Shown here: one piece after another, positions 24,601-34,195 of the stretch | Layout of the letters: every line of letters starts with the position of its first letter | Position numbering within the stretch: position 1 is the stretch's first letter | NCBI GenBank assembly: GCA_963402885.1 | Contig: OY727102.1 | Span: 7,812,001 to 7,876,000, forward strand | DNA from: Antedon bifida | Taxonomy: Eukaryota > Echinodermata > Crinoidea > Comatulida > Antedonidae | Direction of reading: 5' to 3' | Length of the DNA: 64,000 nt | The notes under the pieces: model-generated | Told to the model about the DNA's origin: nothing | Database searches by the model: none | What the model saw: only the letters and a program-made list of their open reading frames with translations | Translations under genes and position numbers: made by a program

Positions 24601-25156
24601 CGTGCAGGTCCGTTGCCATGAACAGACATAAAGAAACCTGCAATAATATAAATCATCATTTTCTTCTAAAGACATAATATTATAATAACAGAGTTAAACA
24701 GTCTCTCACTTTTGTCCGAGATGCGCGACAAACAGAGATAAGGCAGTGTACTTACACTTACACTGTACTTGGCACTGTACTGTAAGCGTAGCATATAACT
24801 ATTATTATGACTATTTATTATTTTTATTGTCATGGAGTACACAAGCCATATTTTAAAGAAAGGTTTGTTTAGTAAATGTAATGTCGTTATTTTATATTTT
24901 ACAGAAAAGATACATGGTGATTTCAAACAATGTGCGTAAAATACTATAGCAGGTCTGTTTTCTTACCTGAACTATTACCGTAAGTATGGTCATTATGATG
25001 CTGATCTGATTTTCTATTCCATTGGGCTGACGCTGTCTTGTCTTTTGTTATGGTGCATATGTCCTCCTCAAAGCTGCAAGCTATCTCACAATTGACTGTT
25101 AATTCACTCACTAGAGCAGAAATAATCAACAGAAACAATACAGTATATGTGCTCAT
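12370..25156 (-). CDS. Gene B: single-pass membrane protein with eight MAM domains
   Basis: Twenty-two coding exons, 4383 nt, 1460 aa: 25156-24967, 24637-24387, 24066-23982, 23556-23401, 22998-22645, 22221-22060, 21192-20927, 20816-20735, 20156-19968, 19495-19236, 18647-18434, 18171-17921, 16816-16732, 16643-16488, 16256-15985, 15866-15779, 15569-15411, 15161-14863, 14628-14349, 13854-13601, 13416-13329, 12611-12370. All junctions are AG/GT and the phase closes throughout. Layout: signal peptide (about 1-20), MAM1-8 (about 24-1380), transmembrane helix (about 1401-1423), and a tail of about 37 residues. MAM modules mediate adhesion, dimerisation or sorting in proteins such as meprins, receptor tyrosine phosphatases mu/kappa and MAMDC4. 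MAM-only architecture makes a cell-surface adhesion or receptor role likely, but the ligand is unknown. Nothing in the tail suggests an enzyme. Confidence 0.88.
13329..14628 (-). CDS. Gene B exons 19-21: divergent membrane-proximal MAM domain 8
   Basis: The N-part in exon 19 has CDFENGVERCGF and NWTFFNASS. Exon 20 (13854-13601): SYIFTKAEM, YCLHYSYVSTGDF. Exon 21 (13416-13329): VLFEGVVGRERTG and MALDDILIKNGKC. No D-H-T/G loop. The closest relative in the window is gene C MAM5. Confidence 0.83.
14349..15569 (-). CDS. Gene B exons 17-19: MAM domain 7
   Basis: Exon 17 (15569-15411): CDFESGSCGYKS, FNWTRNGGRT, QDHTYMNED. Exon 18 (15161-14863): KCLHFWYHMNGKSVG, LLWSKHGEQGDHW. Exon 19 (14628-14349): VGFGYEGDIAIDDVKI ending the domain at MSC, then continuing into MAM8. 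Gene C has the same C/N fusion at its last domain pair. Confidence 0.87.
15779..16643 (-). CDS. Gene B exons 14-16: MAM domain 6
   Basis: Exon 14 (16643-16488): CNFEMDCGFFTN and NVDNTYGTPSG. Exon 15 (16256-15985): GHYYFISFRHTQ, TCLQFYYYMNS, FPVDPIWSSVGKKGNRW. Exon 16 (15866-15779): IVFEPRSGGEHHADIAIDDV ending KSC. The phases are the standard 1-1-0-1. Confidence 0.87.
16732..18647 (-). CDS. Gene B exons 11-13: divergent MAM domain 5
   Basis: The N-part is fused to the previous C-exon (YCQFNSHPNRCNYNDY). Exon 12 (18171-17921): YCLQMSYIIKQDFG. Exon 13 (16816-16732): IIFEAGIGNDRNGFVAIDNI ending KGHC. The usual D-H-T/G loop is absent and the core strand is atypical, but cysteines and exon phases are kept. 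The intron 17920-16817 holds a MITE-like repeat. Confidence 0.82.
16955..17755. repeat. MITE-like repeat in gene B intron 12, copy 1
   Basis: The left end (ATAACACCTAAAT, then an AATAGTAC run and AACGATCGTT) and right end (GGTGAATG, CATTCACC, ATGTCATTAT) match the shorter repeat at 23655-23890. The middle carries TAGGCCTA-rich sequence. Exact borders are unclear. Confidence 0.5.
18434..20156 (-). CDS. Gene B exons 9-11: MAM domain 4
   Basis: Exon 9 (20156-19968): CDFEEGEICGYI, NDHTLNTTEG. Exon 10 (19495-19236): GHYIYVEASG, MCLRFWYHMKG. Exon 11 (18647-18434): IYFEAFVSGGHKGDVALDDI, ending the domain at VDNVC, then running on without an intron into the N-part of MAM5. Confidence 0.87.
18975..19115. 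repeat. Degenerate inverted repeat with ACGCAACGC motifs, gene B intron 10
   Basis: GCAAGGACGCAACGCA on the left is mirrored by TGCGTTGCG and CGCCCTTGC on the right. GTGGTTCCCGC and GTAGTGGTAACG could be decayed hAT-type termini. No target duplication is evident. Confidence 0.4.
19509..19735. repeat. Degenerate (GTAGTC/GTAGTT)n trinucleotide tract, gene B intron 9
   Basis: Long imperfect GT(A/C)GT(C/T) triplets. They create a low-complexity Val-rich frame on the plus strand that is not a gene. Confidence 0.8.
20735..22221 (-). CDS. Gene B exons 6-8: MAM domain 3
   Basis: Exon 6 (22221-22060): linker NTSPTPTDTP, CTFETNECGYG, YDHTVGTNG. Exon 7 (21192-20927): GHFVGLKYAKAGW, NCLTFYYKC, LPVDPFRIV, with a GTGAGT donor. 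Exon 8 (20816-20735): VFGIDDVEFYNHEC. Two extra cysteines in exon 7 (YYKC and HYC) are shared with gene A (YRC and LC) and may form a domain-specific disulphide (inference). Confidence 0.87.
21881..21976 (+). repeat. SINE tail fragment in gene B intron 6
   Basis: TCTTCTCGGATAAGG, AAACCGTAGGTC, AGTGTACAC and CGAGACGAGT occur in the same order as in the SINE at 54688, without the tRNA-like head. Confidence 0.65.
22645..23556 (-). CDS. Gene B exons 4-5: MAM domain 2
   Basis: Exon 4 (23556-23401) encodes CDFEYNLCGYQT and EDHTFGFDYG. Exon 5 (22998-22645) joins core and C-terminal parts, with YCVLFWYYI, LMWNVRGDQRSSW and FCVDDVDVLSGSC. It contains an RGD tripeptide at the loop before the conserved Trp. 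Sizes 156 and 354 nt equal those in gene A. Confidence 0.88.
23172..23197. repeat. (CT)n microsatellite
   Basis: A pure CT dinucleotide run preceded by a T stretch, in gene B intron 4. Confidence 0.9.
23655..23890. repeat. MITE-like repeat, copy 2 (gene B intron 3)
   Basis: Shorter relative of the repeat at 16955-17755: ATAACACCTAAAT, AATAGTAC, AACGATCGTT on the left, and GGTGAAATG, TTTCACCTTATGACATTAT on the right. Confidence 0.5.
23982..25156 (-). CDS. Gene B exons 1-3: signal peptide and MAM domain 1
   Basis: The ATG at 25156 begins MSTYTVLFLLIISALVS, a signal peptide. CSFEEDICTI and DHTYGNSSG follow. Exon 2 has GGPRCLTFWYKLY and EPIWEVTGNLGKVWR; exon 3 ends VLLDDVVITDERC. Exon 3 is 85 nt, as in gene A, and exons 1 and 2 differ from A by multiples of three. 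Confidence 0.88.
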
Positions 25157-26315
25157 CTTTGACGTTGTTTAATGTGTACAGGTCTAATACACCAAAAACA
25201 TGTTTGTGTTGTGTGGTATATCTACTAAAATGATATACTTATTGCACCCGATAGTACCGGTTCTTCCTGGAATAAACATTTTGATTGCTTCTATAACGAC
25301 AATGCACATGTATATTTCTAGGAACAGTTCCGTGTTTTGCGTTTTAATAATTCCTGTGTTTCAGGTTGCCTTTTCCGATTTAATAATGTGCTGAAATCCT
25401 CATTTCCACTGTGATTCCATTGTTATAAGGTTATCAACCTTCAGTTAAATTATCTCCAAAATTGGTTGCATGTCATTTTTTTTTATTACTAAAATACATA
25501 CACTTCAGTTAACCGTTCAATAGTTGTACAAACTTTTTCTTTGGATACTTCTGTGGATATATTACTTTAAATCTCAATACTAATAATCATTCACATCAAA
25601 ACCTTTGTTCTATAATAGGAGTCGTTCAACTTTCGTCAAAAATGTCGTCTTACTTGGTTGTGTTGTGTGTAAAATGAATTCAACAAACTGCCAAAACCAT
25701 CTTTAGTTTTAAAGGAATAGGCACTTGTACTTTAATACGTGTACAGTCTTCCTAACATAGCCGTGGGACGGTAAATGTTGCGGTAATTCATGGACGCCGG
25801 TTTTTGTGTAAAGGATCACAAGGGTTAAAGTTATTGAAAAACTAGACACTATTGAAGCAATAATATTTCCTCTACTGAAACAAAATCGGAAAATAACCAG
25901 TTGTTAATGGGCGTAGGCGTATGTGTTATACATGAACCATGTATTTGTATTGTTTTATCATTGTATAATTCATAAATGTTTATTATAAATAGTATGTACA
26001 AAGTTAACAACTTTCCATACCAATATAAGTTTTTAAAAAAAATTAAAGATCGTATGTAGTTGTTTTGCCTTTTGCAAAAACAATACAACAAACATAAGTC
26101 AGTAGAGAACTAAGCACATAATACAACCATGCTATTTGTGGAGAATTTTGTAGAGTTGGAGGTTGAAAATGCTGTTGCTGTTCGGTGTGAAATATGGAGT
26201 AACGAGTATATTTCTCTGTATAAAAATTATTATTGGACTGGAATAAACTGTACTTGGTGTGCAAATGAGGTGGTCGCATTAATTGTAGGACTCAATTGAA
26301 CGTACGTTAAATATA
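25157..26315. other. Upstream region of gene B
   Basis: The first 150 bases share short blocks with the region upstream of gene A (TGTACAGG, AATACA/AGTACA, GGTAGTA versus TAGTACCGG), so the leader was part of the duplication. No core promoter can be fixed. A minus-strand frame at 26279-26043 ends in a hydrophobic stretch, but no splice or homology support was found. Confidence 0.35.
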
Positions 26316-26544
26316 ATCCCTCCAAAAAATATATATATATTTTTCTGGGAAAAAAACCTAAATTGCCTGTCAGACAATGGTTTGTGGTTAAAACTAACCG
26401 TTTCTTTTGTCTTTTTATAAGTGAAATAAAATATTTTTGTTGATTTTTTTTTCGACAAAAGTGAATAACTTTAATAAAACGGCAAAATGGCCTATTGAAA
26501 GTCTGATTTTATTAATCTTTATTTTTCAGGTTTTGGGGGGACAG
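26316..26544. mobile_element. MITE with TA target, copy 2
   Basis: Terminal repeat ATCCCTCCAAAAAAT and TTTTGGGGGGACAG flanked by TA. The interior (GGCAAAATGGCCTATTGAAAG and nearby) matches the copy at 31285-31617. TA targets fit Tc1/mariner-type elements. Confidence 0.55.
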
Positions 26545-27663
26545 TACATCTTTTTACACAAATAGAATAAAAAATGATACTATAAAGTGTTACACACTTT
26601 GAGCCCGATATAAAAAAACAGACACTAGTATAACAATTGGTATAAAGTTATGTAATATGAATGGCAAGTCATCGTTGCAGCATGCACGTAATAGGAGAAC
26701 ATAAAAAAGTAACATTGTGATGCTCTGAAAGGGCCAGATACACATGTCTCAAAATCGTAACTAAAAACAAAATAAAGAGGGAGAGGAGGGAGTGATATTA
26801 TGTTTAATTGATTGAAAACTAGTTTAAATATTATATTTAACTATAAAAGGTTAACAAGGCATAATAAGCTCTTCTACCTGCAGCGCTTATAATATCGCAT
26901 TTATTTTCATATTTTTGGTATCAACCGATTAGGCATATCCGGTTTTCGCAAACAATTTAAACAATAGTAGAATTAGCACAAAACATTGCTATACTTTTCA
27001 AAGATCATCAAGAGGAAAATGAGAATAAAATTGGTACAATTGTTTTTTATTATCTAAAACATTAAAAAATAAAACCTAGAAACCTCACACCACAGTGATT
27101 CTTAATATGAATTAGTTTAGGCATTAAAATAATCATTATTCGCTCTGGGTTTGAAGTAGCAGCTTGATATCGACAATTTGTTGAAGGTTGACAATAAAAT
27201 ACGAACCATGATAAAATAGCTTTCTTTTATTTCCGTTTAAAAATAAACTGCAAAGTTCTAATTTGTCTAACTGTTATGCATTTTTGCTGCGGCAAGCGGG
27301 TTTACATGAGAAATTCCGACAAGTTAGGTATCGAAGTCAAACGATGTTTGTGTGTCCATTTCCTCTGTATTTAAATCAATTGAAGCTTCTTTTTTTCCAT
27401 TAAACTTAATATCTTTACTTTATAAATACAGAATGCTCCTAAAGTGTATAATTTATTTATTGTCAGTTTCGAATAAAAGCCTTTTAAAAGAAAAAAAACA
27501 GGATAATGTATGTTTACTGCTCTAATTATTCTGTTTATCTCTCTCCATAGACATTTTACTGTTATACACTCTGCTAACATATGTTTATCATTCTCTCCAC
27601 TTATGTAATCTTTTATTTGTTGGCAATAATAACAGTTATTACAAACATGAGATGCATTTTCTA
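26545..27663. other. Spacer, nothing recognised
   Basis: AT-rich sequence between the MITE and the MAM relic, without an exon or repeat family I can name. Confidence 0.5.
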
Positions 27664-28105
27664 CTTTTTTATAACAATGTCGTCAAGCGCCATGAAACAG
27701 CTTTTTTTCTTTTCCAACTATGCATTCAAGCACAAACTAAAAATGTCAATTATTATACACATGGAGTTTAAGTTATTTCTCCATGGTATACAAATATTGA
27801 ATGTTATGAGTTGGATAGTGATAAAACATATCATGAGTTAAAAAATTACCTGCTGTATACCTCCATATTTGGTAAATCTATTCGTATATATTCCCATTTT
27901 CCTATGTTTGTATGTCCGTATCTTACTTTCCAAAATGGATCAACTGGCAACGCTTCTTCGCCGACTACAATGTAGATGTGTAAGTGTCCATATGAACAAC
28001 GACCGTGATAACACTGGTAATAGAATGTCAAACAGGTTGAATCGCTATTGTTGTAAATGTATGGTGACCGATAAATTGACCCACTACTTAGTTTTAAAGA
28101 ATATA
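27664..28105 (-). pseudogene. Relic MAM core and C-terminal exon pair
   Basis: A core-type exon (28105-27861) has an AG acceptor, a phase-0 GT donor and an open frame: LKLSSGSIYRSPYIY, CLTFYYQC, ALPVDPFWKVRYGH. This is closest to MAM3 exon 7 of genes A and B. Downstream, 27736-27664 resembles the C-exon of gene B MAM8 (VGKEKK and MALDDIVIKK) but needs a frameshift and ends at TAG. No N-exon, signal peptide or membrane exon is visible nearby. It is probably the debris of a fourth paralogue. Confidence 0.65.
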
Positions 28106-29202
28106 CTATACAAATAATACGTCAGTAAATACAAGCCTAGTAATTATAAATTGTTAGTAATTATCGTAAACAATGATTTATTATTATCTTCATTTGCATC
28201 ATAATAGGCCTAATGGAAGTACACAAATATACATCAAGAGAAATATCTAGCCTAACATAATGTTATGATGACAATGATACATCGCTATGCCATTACCCAT
28301 TATCATAAAATAGCAAAACCCTTCACCAGTGTCAAAATGGTCTTTTCCAGGATCAGCAGTAATTACCCATCAATAGGGACTTTTAGATTGAGTGAACGTG
28401 CACACGACGGTCACGTCCACATGGATCGTATTCGACTGTTCGCGTCGACAGATATATGAACATTTAGATTATGTTGACATTTACGTTGACGTGCCGGTGA
28501 ACGTATGACGTAATGAGTCTGGGAGCGTGGTGTTATTCCACCGCCAGGCCAAGTGATAATACCCAGGCCATAACCTGTATTATTAAAAGCTTTATTTAAA
28601 ATAAGCAATACAAATCAATAATTCACAGTTTGGAAATAAAATTTAACTGAAATACACTTTACTATATTCGCAGAAAATCATCGCGAGATCATTCTCGGCC
28701 ATGATTTTGGTAAATGTTGTCGCTTAGCGCATGCGTATATCATAAAAATGACGTAATAGGGTAGCAGTTCTCTGTCAGCTTCAAAATTAACCTGGGTAAT
28801 AGGGCCTATTGACCGTGTATTCAAAAGGATACATAATATCTTGGTACACATTTCCATTTACCCGGGTCAGCACTTAGCAGTCTCTTAACCCAACTAAGCT
28901 TTAAAGAATTAACCATTGTGCTAAAGTGTGTCATGTTGGGTCCTCCTTCTGTAATAGGTTTTATAAAGGCTTTTCTTTTTATTTTTTTTTACACCCATAA
29001 AAAACTGTATAAAATCTGCTCTACCTTTGAAAATACATACTTAGGTACAGTTATAATGCTAGCATTATATACAAGCTTTGAAATTGTAAAGGCTTTTATG
29101 ATTATTATTATTCTACCAAAAAAAGAGAGGTTTCTGTTTTTCAAGGTGTTGTCTCACTATTTTTACTGGAACCTATCCACATTCCTTTATTTTTTTCTTT
29201 AT

Positions 29203-29600
29203 TTAATTGTAAACCAGACATACTGCAAAAAACCTATTACTTGGCAACATGATGCCTTTACATTGTGGATTTTTTCTTACATTGATGGCCATTATTTCTA
29301 CTGATAATATAAATAGGATAGCAGACAGTGGACATTCTTGCCTCACTCCACTTTTCATCTGAAAACTTTCAGATAGCCACCCGTTATTTTCTAAAACACA
29401 TTCTGTGTCTTTGTAAATCAGTTCAGTCAATTTTGGTGAACGAGATACCAAATCCAAACTTTTTGAGACATTTTAGCATAAAGCATCTATCTAAAGAGTC
29501 GAACGCTTTTGCAAAATCTAAGAAAACCATTGCTCCAGACGAGTTACTTATATCGGCCTGGAAAAGAACGTCATCTATACTAAGCGTATGTTCTCGCCTC
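29203..29600 (-). pseudogene. L1-like reverse transcriptase core fragment
   Basis: FLDFAKAFDSLD (RT motif A type), KFGFGISFT, then NNGWLSESFQMKSGVRQECPL with Glu where Gly is usual, and AILFILSVEI. At least one frame change near 29458 is needed. The YxDD block was not found intact. Confidence 0.65.
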
Positions 29601-31284
29601 CAAACCGTCCATTGATGTAACTTTTTTGGTTGGAATCAATGATTTATGCAATAATTTTTTGTATTCTACTTAACAGGGCATGGGCCATTATTTTGTAGTC
29701 AGCCTTTAATAAGGTAATTGGCCAATTTGTTATTAATTCACTTTTTCTTTTTTTTTAATTTTAGATAAATTATTTTAACTGTAACTATAATTACATGATG
29801 TACATAACATTTTTTTAACATAAAATTCCACAGTTAGTCCATCATATCCTGGGCTTTTGTTTAAGTGCATTTTATGAACGACATTCAATTATATTTAGTA
29901 GACCTTCACATTGTTCGCTGTCTTCCACCGACAGTTCTTTTGCTTTTGATTGGTCAAGATGACTTTTTATGTTATCAACCGGAATTTTTTTTTTGTACAA
30001 GTGTTTGTAGAAATTAACTTGTTCACTTAGTATTTCACTAGTATCTGAGGTGTACTTTCCATTAGATTTTAGTAACGTGGTTATTTGTTTTCTTTCTGGA
30101 TTATTTTTTTCTAGCCTATTTTCACACCATTCTATTCTAGAACGGATTTGTGCTCCTTTGGTCTCAATCATGTATAGGCCTATGTCATCAAGTTGTTTTA
30201 TTTTTCTTTTAATTGGCATTCTGTTTCTTGATTACAAATTAAATTCAGGTTGTTCGTCAGTTCGGTAACTTTTTCAATTAATTTCGTTTTATTATTAATA
30301 TTTCTTCTTTTTTCTTTTTAGAACAGTATATACATGTGAATTCTTTTATTTTAACTATTAGACTGTCTGGTTTCAAATTATATTCATTTTTTTCGTTTTT
30401 TTTTAATGATAGGCTTACTTATTATGTTTAACGCGTATATTTCGTCATTCAGAACACTATTGTTTAATTTCCAAAATCCCGGTCCTCTTTCTTTCTGATC
30501 ATTTAAAATTTGTTGGGATATAGCCTGGTGATCAGAGAATACCTTAGTTATTTATATGTCTCCGTTTCTAACGAGGGCGCTAGACGTCTAAATGTCTGTA
30601 TGTATTCTTTCTTCTCCAAGTGAAATGGGATTTATCTTTATGGTATCATATCCATATATCCATTAAGTGAAACTTGTTCATACATTTTTGTAGTATTAGT
30701 GGTGAATTATCATAGCGACTTACACTATTTCTTCTCTAATATACTTTTTTATCTAGTATACAATTCATATCATCTCCTATTAATACATATTCATTAGCTA
30801 ATTACATACAGTATCAATTGTTTGGGCGTAAACATTTATCAAGGTAATAACGGTGTTATTATGATTTATACTTATAATGAGAAGTCTACCTTCCTCGTCT
30901 CTATATTTGCACTTTATGTCATTTAAATCAAATCCTGCTTTAAATAGGATAGAGACACCTCTACTGTTTGTTGTACCGAAACTGTGATAGGGTTCGCCTT
31001 TCCACAATACATTTTTAGAATTTTAGTTTTTCTCAAAATGTGTTTCTTGTAAAAATACTATATTTTATACAGCTTTTTTCTCTTCACAGTACACTTTTCA
31101 TTTTTTATAATTTTTTTACATACCTCTGGCATTTAATGATATTAAATGCAGGGCTTTATTTTTTGATTTTCTATTCATTTTTTTTTTATAAAATGTACTC
31201 TTTTTTTACAATTGTGTAATCGGGCAATCTAAGTAAAATACAATTACAAGAAATAGAGCTTATCTTAACTTGCTTAAAGATATA

Positions 31285-31617
31285 TTGTCCCCCTAAAAAA
31301 ATATTTTTTTAAATTTTTTTGTTGAATATGTTATTTTAATGTCACATACTAGTTATTCACTCTCACAAAAAATTGGGTCTAAAAAAAATTTATTTACCTG
31401 AGAAAAATGTAATTTAAAGCAAAAAATGGTCAAATTGTCTGGAAGACAATGAGTTTTTGGGTAATTTAACTGTTTATTTTGTCTTTTTATAGGTGAAATA
31501 ATTTTTTTTCCCCGTTTTTTTTTTCTTATGGAAGTGAACAACTTCATTAAAACTGCAAAATGGCCTATTCAAAGTTCGATTTTAAAAATCTCTATTTTTC
31601 ATGATTTTGGGGGACAA
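31285..31617. mobile_element. MITE with TA target, copy 1 (nested in the LINE)
   Basis: 333 bp with termini TTGTCCCCCTAAAA and TTTTGGGGGACAA, flanked by TA (31283-31284 and 31618-31619). The interior matches 26316-26544. Confidence 0.7.
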
Positions 31618-32093
31618 TACATCTTTAACCTTAAGAAGACGTTGTCTTTTCTTTTTTGGTTTTTTACAGAACTAGATGACGAGCGGCTGTATAATTTCTG
31701 AGTAACATGTTCGTCGGAAGTTTTGAAGGTTTCTGTTCTTGTTCTTGATTGTGTTCTTGACTATTGTTCTTTGCTTTGGATTTGGTGCCACGATGAACGA
31801 TGTAATTTTACTTTGAATATTATTATTTGCAAGCCTGAGACCAGAAATTTCTTCGTTTTCATTTGTTTTTCTTCTTCTTCGCTATCTCCGATTGATTAAT
31901 TATTATGATTCGTGTTCATGCTCGACGTTTCCCTTGTTGTAGAATGTTTAACTTTCATAATTTTGTCGAACATTTCTTGGCTTAAAAAGCGGGTCCTCTG
32001 GTTTGGGTGATGGTAATTCCATTGATGCAGTACGTTTTGGTGTATTATACTGTTCACTTGTGTGTCATGATGATCAGTGGTAGGTCTATTTTT

Positions 32094-33031
32094 TTAAGTA
32101 CAGACTATTTCATTGTGCCCATCATTTCTGCATTTTTTGTACGTAAGTTGAAACTTTTTTGGGCACTGGTTCGCTTTGTGACCGTCTTCATTACCGTTGA
32201 AACATTTGCTTTTTCTGTCAAGCTGGTCATTATGGAACAGCTTCGCATTAAATCCATTGATTTTTGTGAATCGTGGTAGACTGTCTTTAAATGGTACAGC
32301 TCCGTCACCATTAACGAATCTTGATAGTTTCCCATTAATTAAACAAACATTAAATTCATCATTGTGAACGGAGATCGGGACGTCTTTTATTAACACGGTT
32401 GTTCGATTAGAGATATGGATTTGTATCTAATGTATAATAATATGTATGTAATTACGTGTTTGGAGTTGATGTTAATACCCCTTAAATAACTTTGACCCTG
32501 AACGGAGATCGGGACGTCTTTTATTAACGCGGTTGTTCGATTAGAGATATGGATTTGTATCTAATGTATAATAATATGTATGTAATTACGGAGATCGGGA
32601 CGTCTTTTATTAACACGGTTGTTCGATTAGAGATATGGATTTGTATCTAATGTATAATAATATGTATGTAATTACGGAGATCGGGACGTCTTTTATTAAC
32701 ACGGTTGTTCGATTAGAGATATGGATTTGTATCTAATGTATAATAATATGTATGTAATTACGTGTTTGGAGTTGATGTTAATACCCCTTAAAATAACTTT
32801 GACCCTGTCTTCATGACGATTTAAGTAAATCCTCCAGAGGTTTCTTATTCGTTGTATTCCAATAAGGTTTTCGCCATTAATTAGTTCGCACAGTGTGAAA
32901 TAGATGTTGTCTTCTGTTAAAAAGCTTTCTTTGTCCTTACACACGTCGTCGTCGAGATCGACTTTCCGCTTGGTAAGGTTTGATAAAAATATAAAAATGT
33001 TTGGTAAATCGTTTAGAAATAAAATAGACAC
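32094..33031 (-). pseudogene. LINE ORF1 with zinc-knuckle remnants
   Basis: The first part (33031-32780) has LIGIQRIRNLWRIYLNRHED and RVKVILRGI. After a duplicated stretch comes VLIKDVPISVHNDEFNV, then CFNGNEDGHKANQCP and CRNDGHNEIVC, CCHC-like knuckles with altered spacing. An ORF1 gag-like RNA-binding protein is the likely origin. It is broken by the tandem duplication at 32369-32810. Confidence 0.6.
32369..32810. repeat. Tandem duplication inside LINE ORF1
   Basis: Four copies of a block starting GGAGATCGGGACGTC (near 32370, 32504, 32590 and 32682). The first and last carry an extra segment of about 48 bp containing GTTTGGAGTTGATGTTA. Confidence 0.85.
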
Positions 33032-33039
33032 ATATTTAT

Positions 33040-33983
33040 CCAGTTCTGTTTATGGTACACTTTATTATTCACTACCTTATATCTTTTTTCCAAATATATT
33101 AGCAAGTAATACAATGTAAAACTATACGTACTGTATTCAATATAGCTCTTTTTTAATTCATTTGCAAAATAAATTGATGAATTATGTTTGAATAGTTCAT
33201 AATTTATTTATAAAATATACTGCGTATCATGTTATTCTAGTATAGGATGAAGATCACATTGTATAGTCATAGTTGAAGAAAATACGTGCATTTGAAAGTG
33301 CTTGCTATGAATCAAACATACCTAATTACAAAAATATTTGTTAATTTTTAATATTGTATAATCGTTTCTGTGTACAGACAAAAAACACCAACTAGTTACA
33401 TCTTCTTTTTTTAAAAGCGCAGACATATTCTGCAGTTTCTTATGCTTTGGAATGTTTATAATAAAACACATTGCTACATTTAGGCTCAGGTGAGGTCATT
33501 ATCAATCTTTTTTAGCAGTAGGCCTATTGTGGACAACGCAATGAAATAACTAAGTACTGAGTATTATTTTATTTATTATTTCCATCGGAGGGTTTGGATT
33601 TAGCTTTGTTTCTGACCGTGTAAACAGACTCGGTGTTTCTTAATGTTATTCCCTATTTTAATATTATTTGGTTTCAATGAATAAAAATACAATGTCGCGA
33701 ACACTGATTCGAAATTGTTTTAACTTACAAATACCATACTCCACACGATCGTATCAACATAACAGTGTCATTTATGTGGGGGTATTTAGCAAATGTATTG
33801 TAATTTGTATTCATTTTGTTTAGGCCCCAGTCAGGCATAGTTACGTATCCTACCCATCAAAGGTAAAGATTAATTGGGCCCATGAAACCAACTTTAACGG
33901 GTAAATAACTGAGCCCCTAGTCTCATCCTTAATTAGTAAGAACTTGCTTATGTTATTAAAGAAAGTAATAAAAACAAACATCA
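33040..33983. other. Gene C 3' flank, nothing firm
   Basis: AT-rich region downstream of the gene C stop. AATAAA-type strings occur (for example minus strand near 33568-33573) but are too common to choose among. Confidence 0.4.
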
Positions 33984-34195
33984 TTAACTAAAGTTTATAT
34001 CAGGATCGTGTTCCCCACCTTTAAAGATAGCATTGGTATTTAATTCTTTTGTGTACCGAGGTAATCCTTGCCTTCTATTATAGAATAAATACGCGGCAAC
34101 CAAAATAAAGCCAATAATTAAGACGCAGATAAGAAAGCCGATACCTATACCCATACCAAAGTTTGATCCTTCTTCTTCTTTTTCTGGCTTTATTT
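33984..34195 (-). CDS. Gene C exon 15: transmembrane helix and tail
   Basis: A charged stalk (KPEKEEEG) precedes a Gly-rich helix (GMGIGIGFLICVLIIGFILV), then AAYLFYNRR. The tail is LPRYTKELNTNAIF, then GGEHDPDINFS and a TAA stop at 33984-33986. The tail shows no similarity by eye to that of gene B. Confidence 0.86.

Larger units (their letters stand above)
28930..33035 (-). mobile_element. Decayed L1-like LINE
   Basis: On the minus strand, in order: an ORF1 region (33031-31950), an endonuclease piece (31007-30798: GTTNSRGVSILF, EEGRLLIISINHNN, LINVYAQT), an RT N-terminal piece (30219-29872) and the RT core (about 29600-29203: MVFLDFAKAFDSLD, ENNGWLSESFQMKSGVRQ, CPLSAILFILSVEI). Many stops and frameshifts are present. 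NGRFGGENIR plus FDSLD and GVRQ fit the L1/Tx1 type. A TA-target MITE is nested at 31285-31617. Confidence 0.7.

Noticed and set aside
26043-26279. Minus-strand frame with a hydrophobic C-terminal segment as a membrane exon of another MAM gene
   Set aside because: No clear acceptor in matching phase and no adjacent MAM exons; the segment could arise by chance in AT-rich DNA.
28411-28608. Minus-strand frame with GYGLGIITWPGGG as an N-exon of the MAM relic
   Set aside because: The required C-x-F-E and second cysteine before GY are absent, and no DHT motif follows.
29328-29615. Plus-strand 95-codon frame
   Set aside because: Complement of the LINE RT core on the minus strand.
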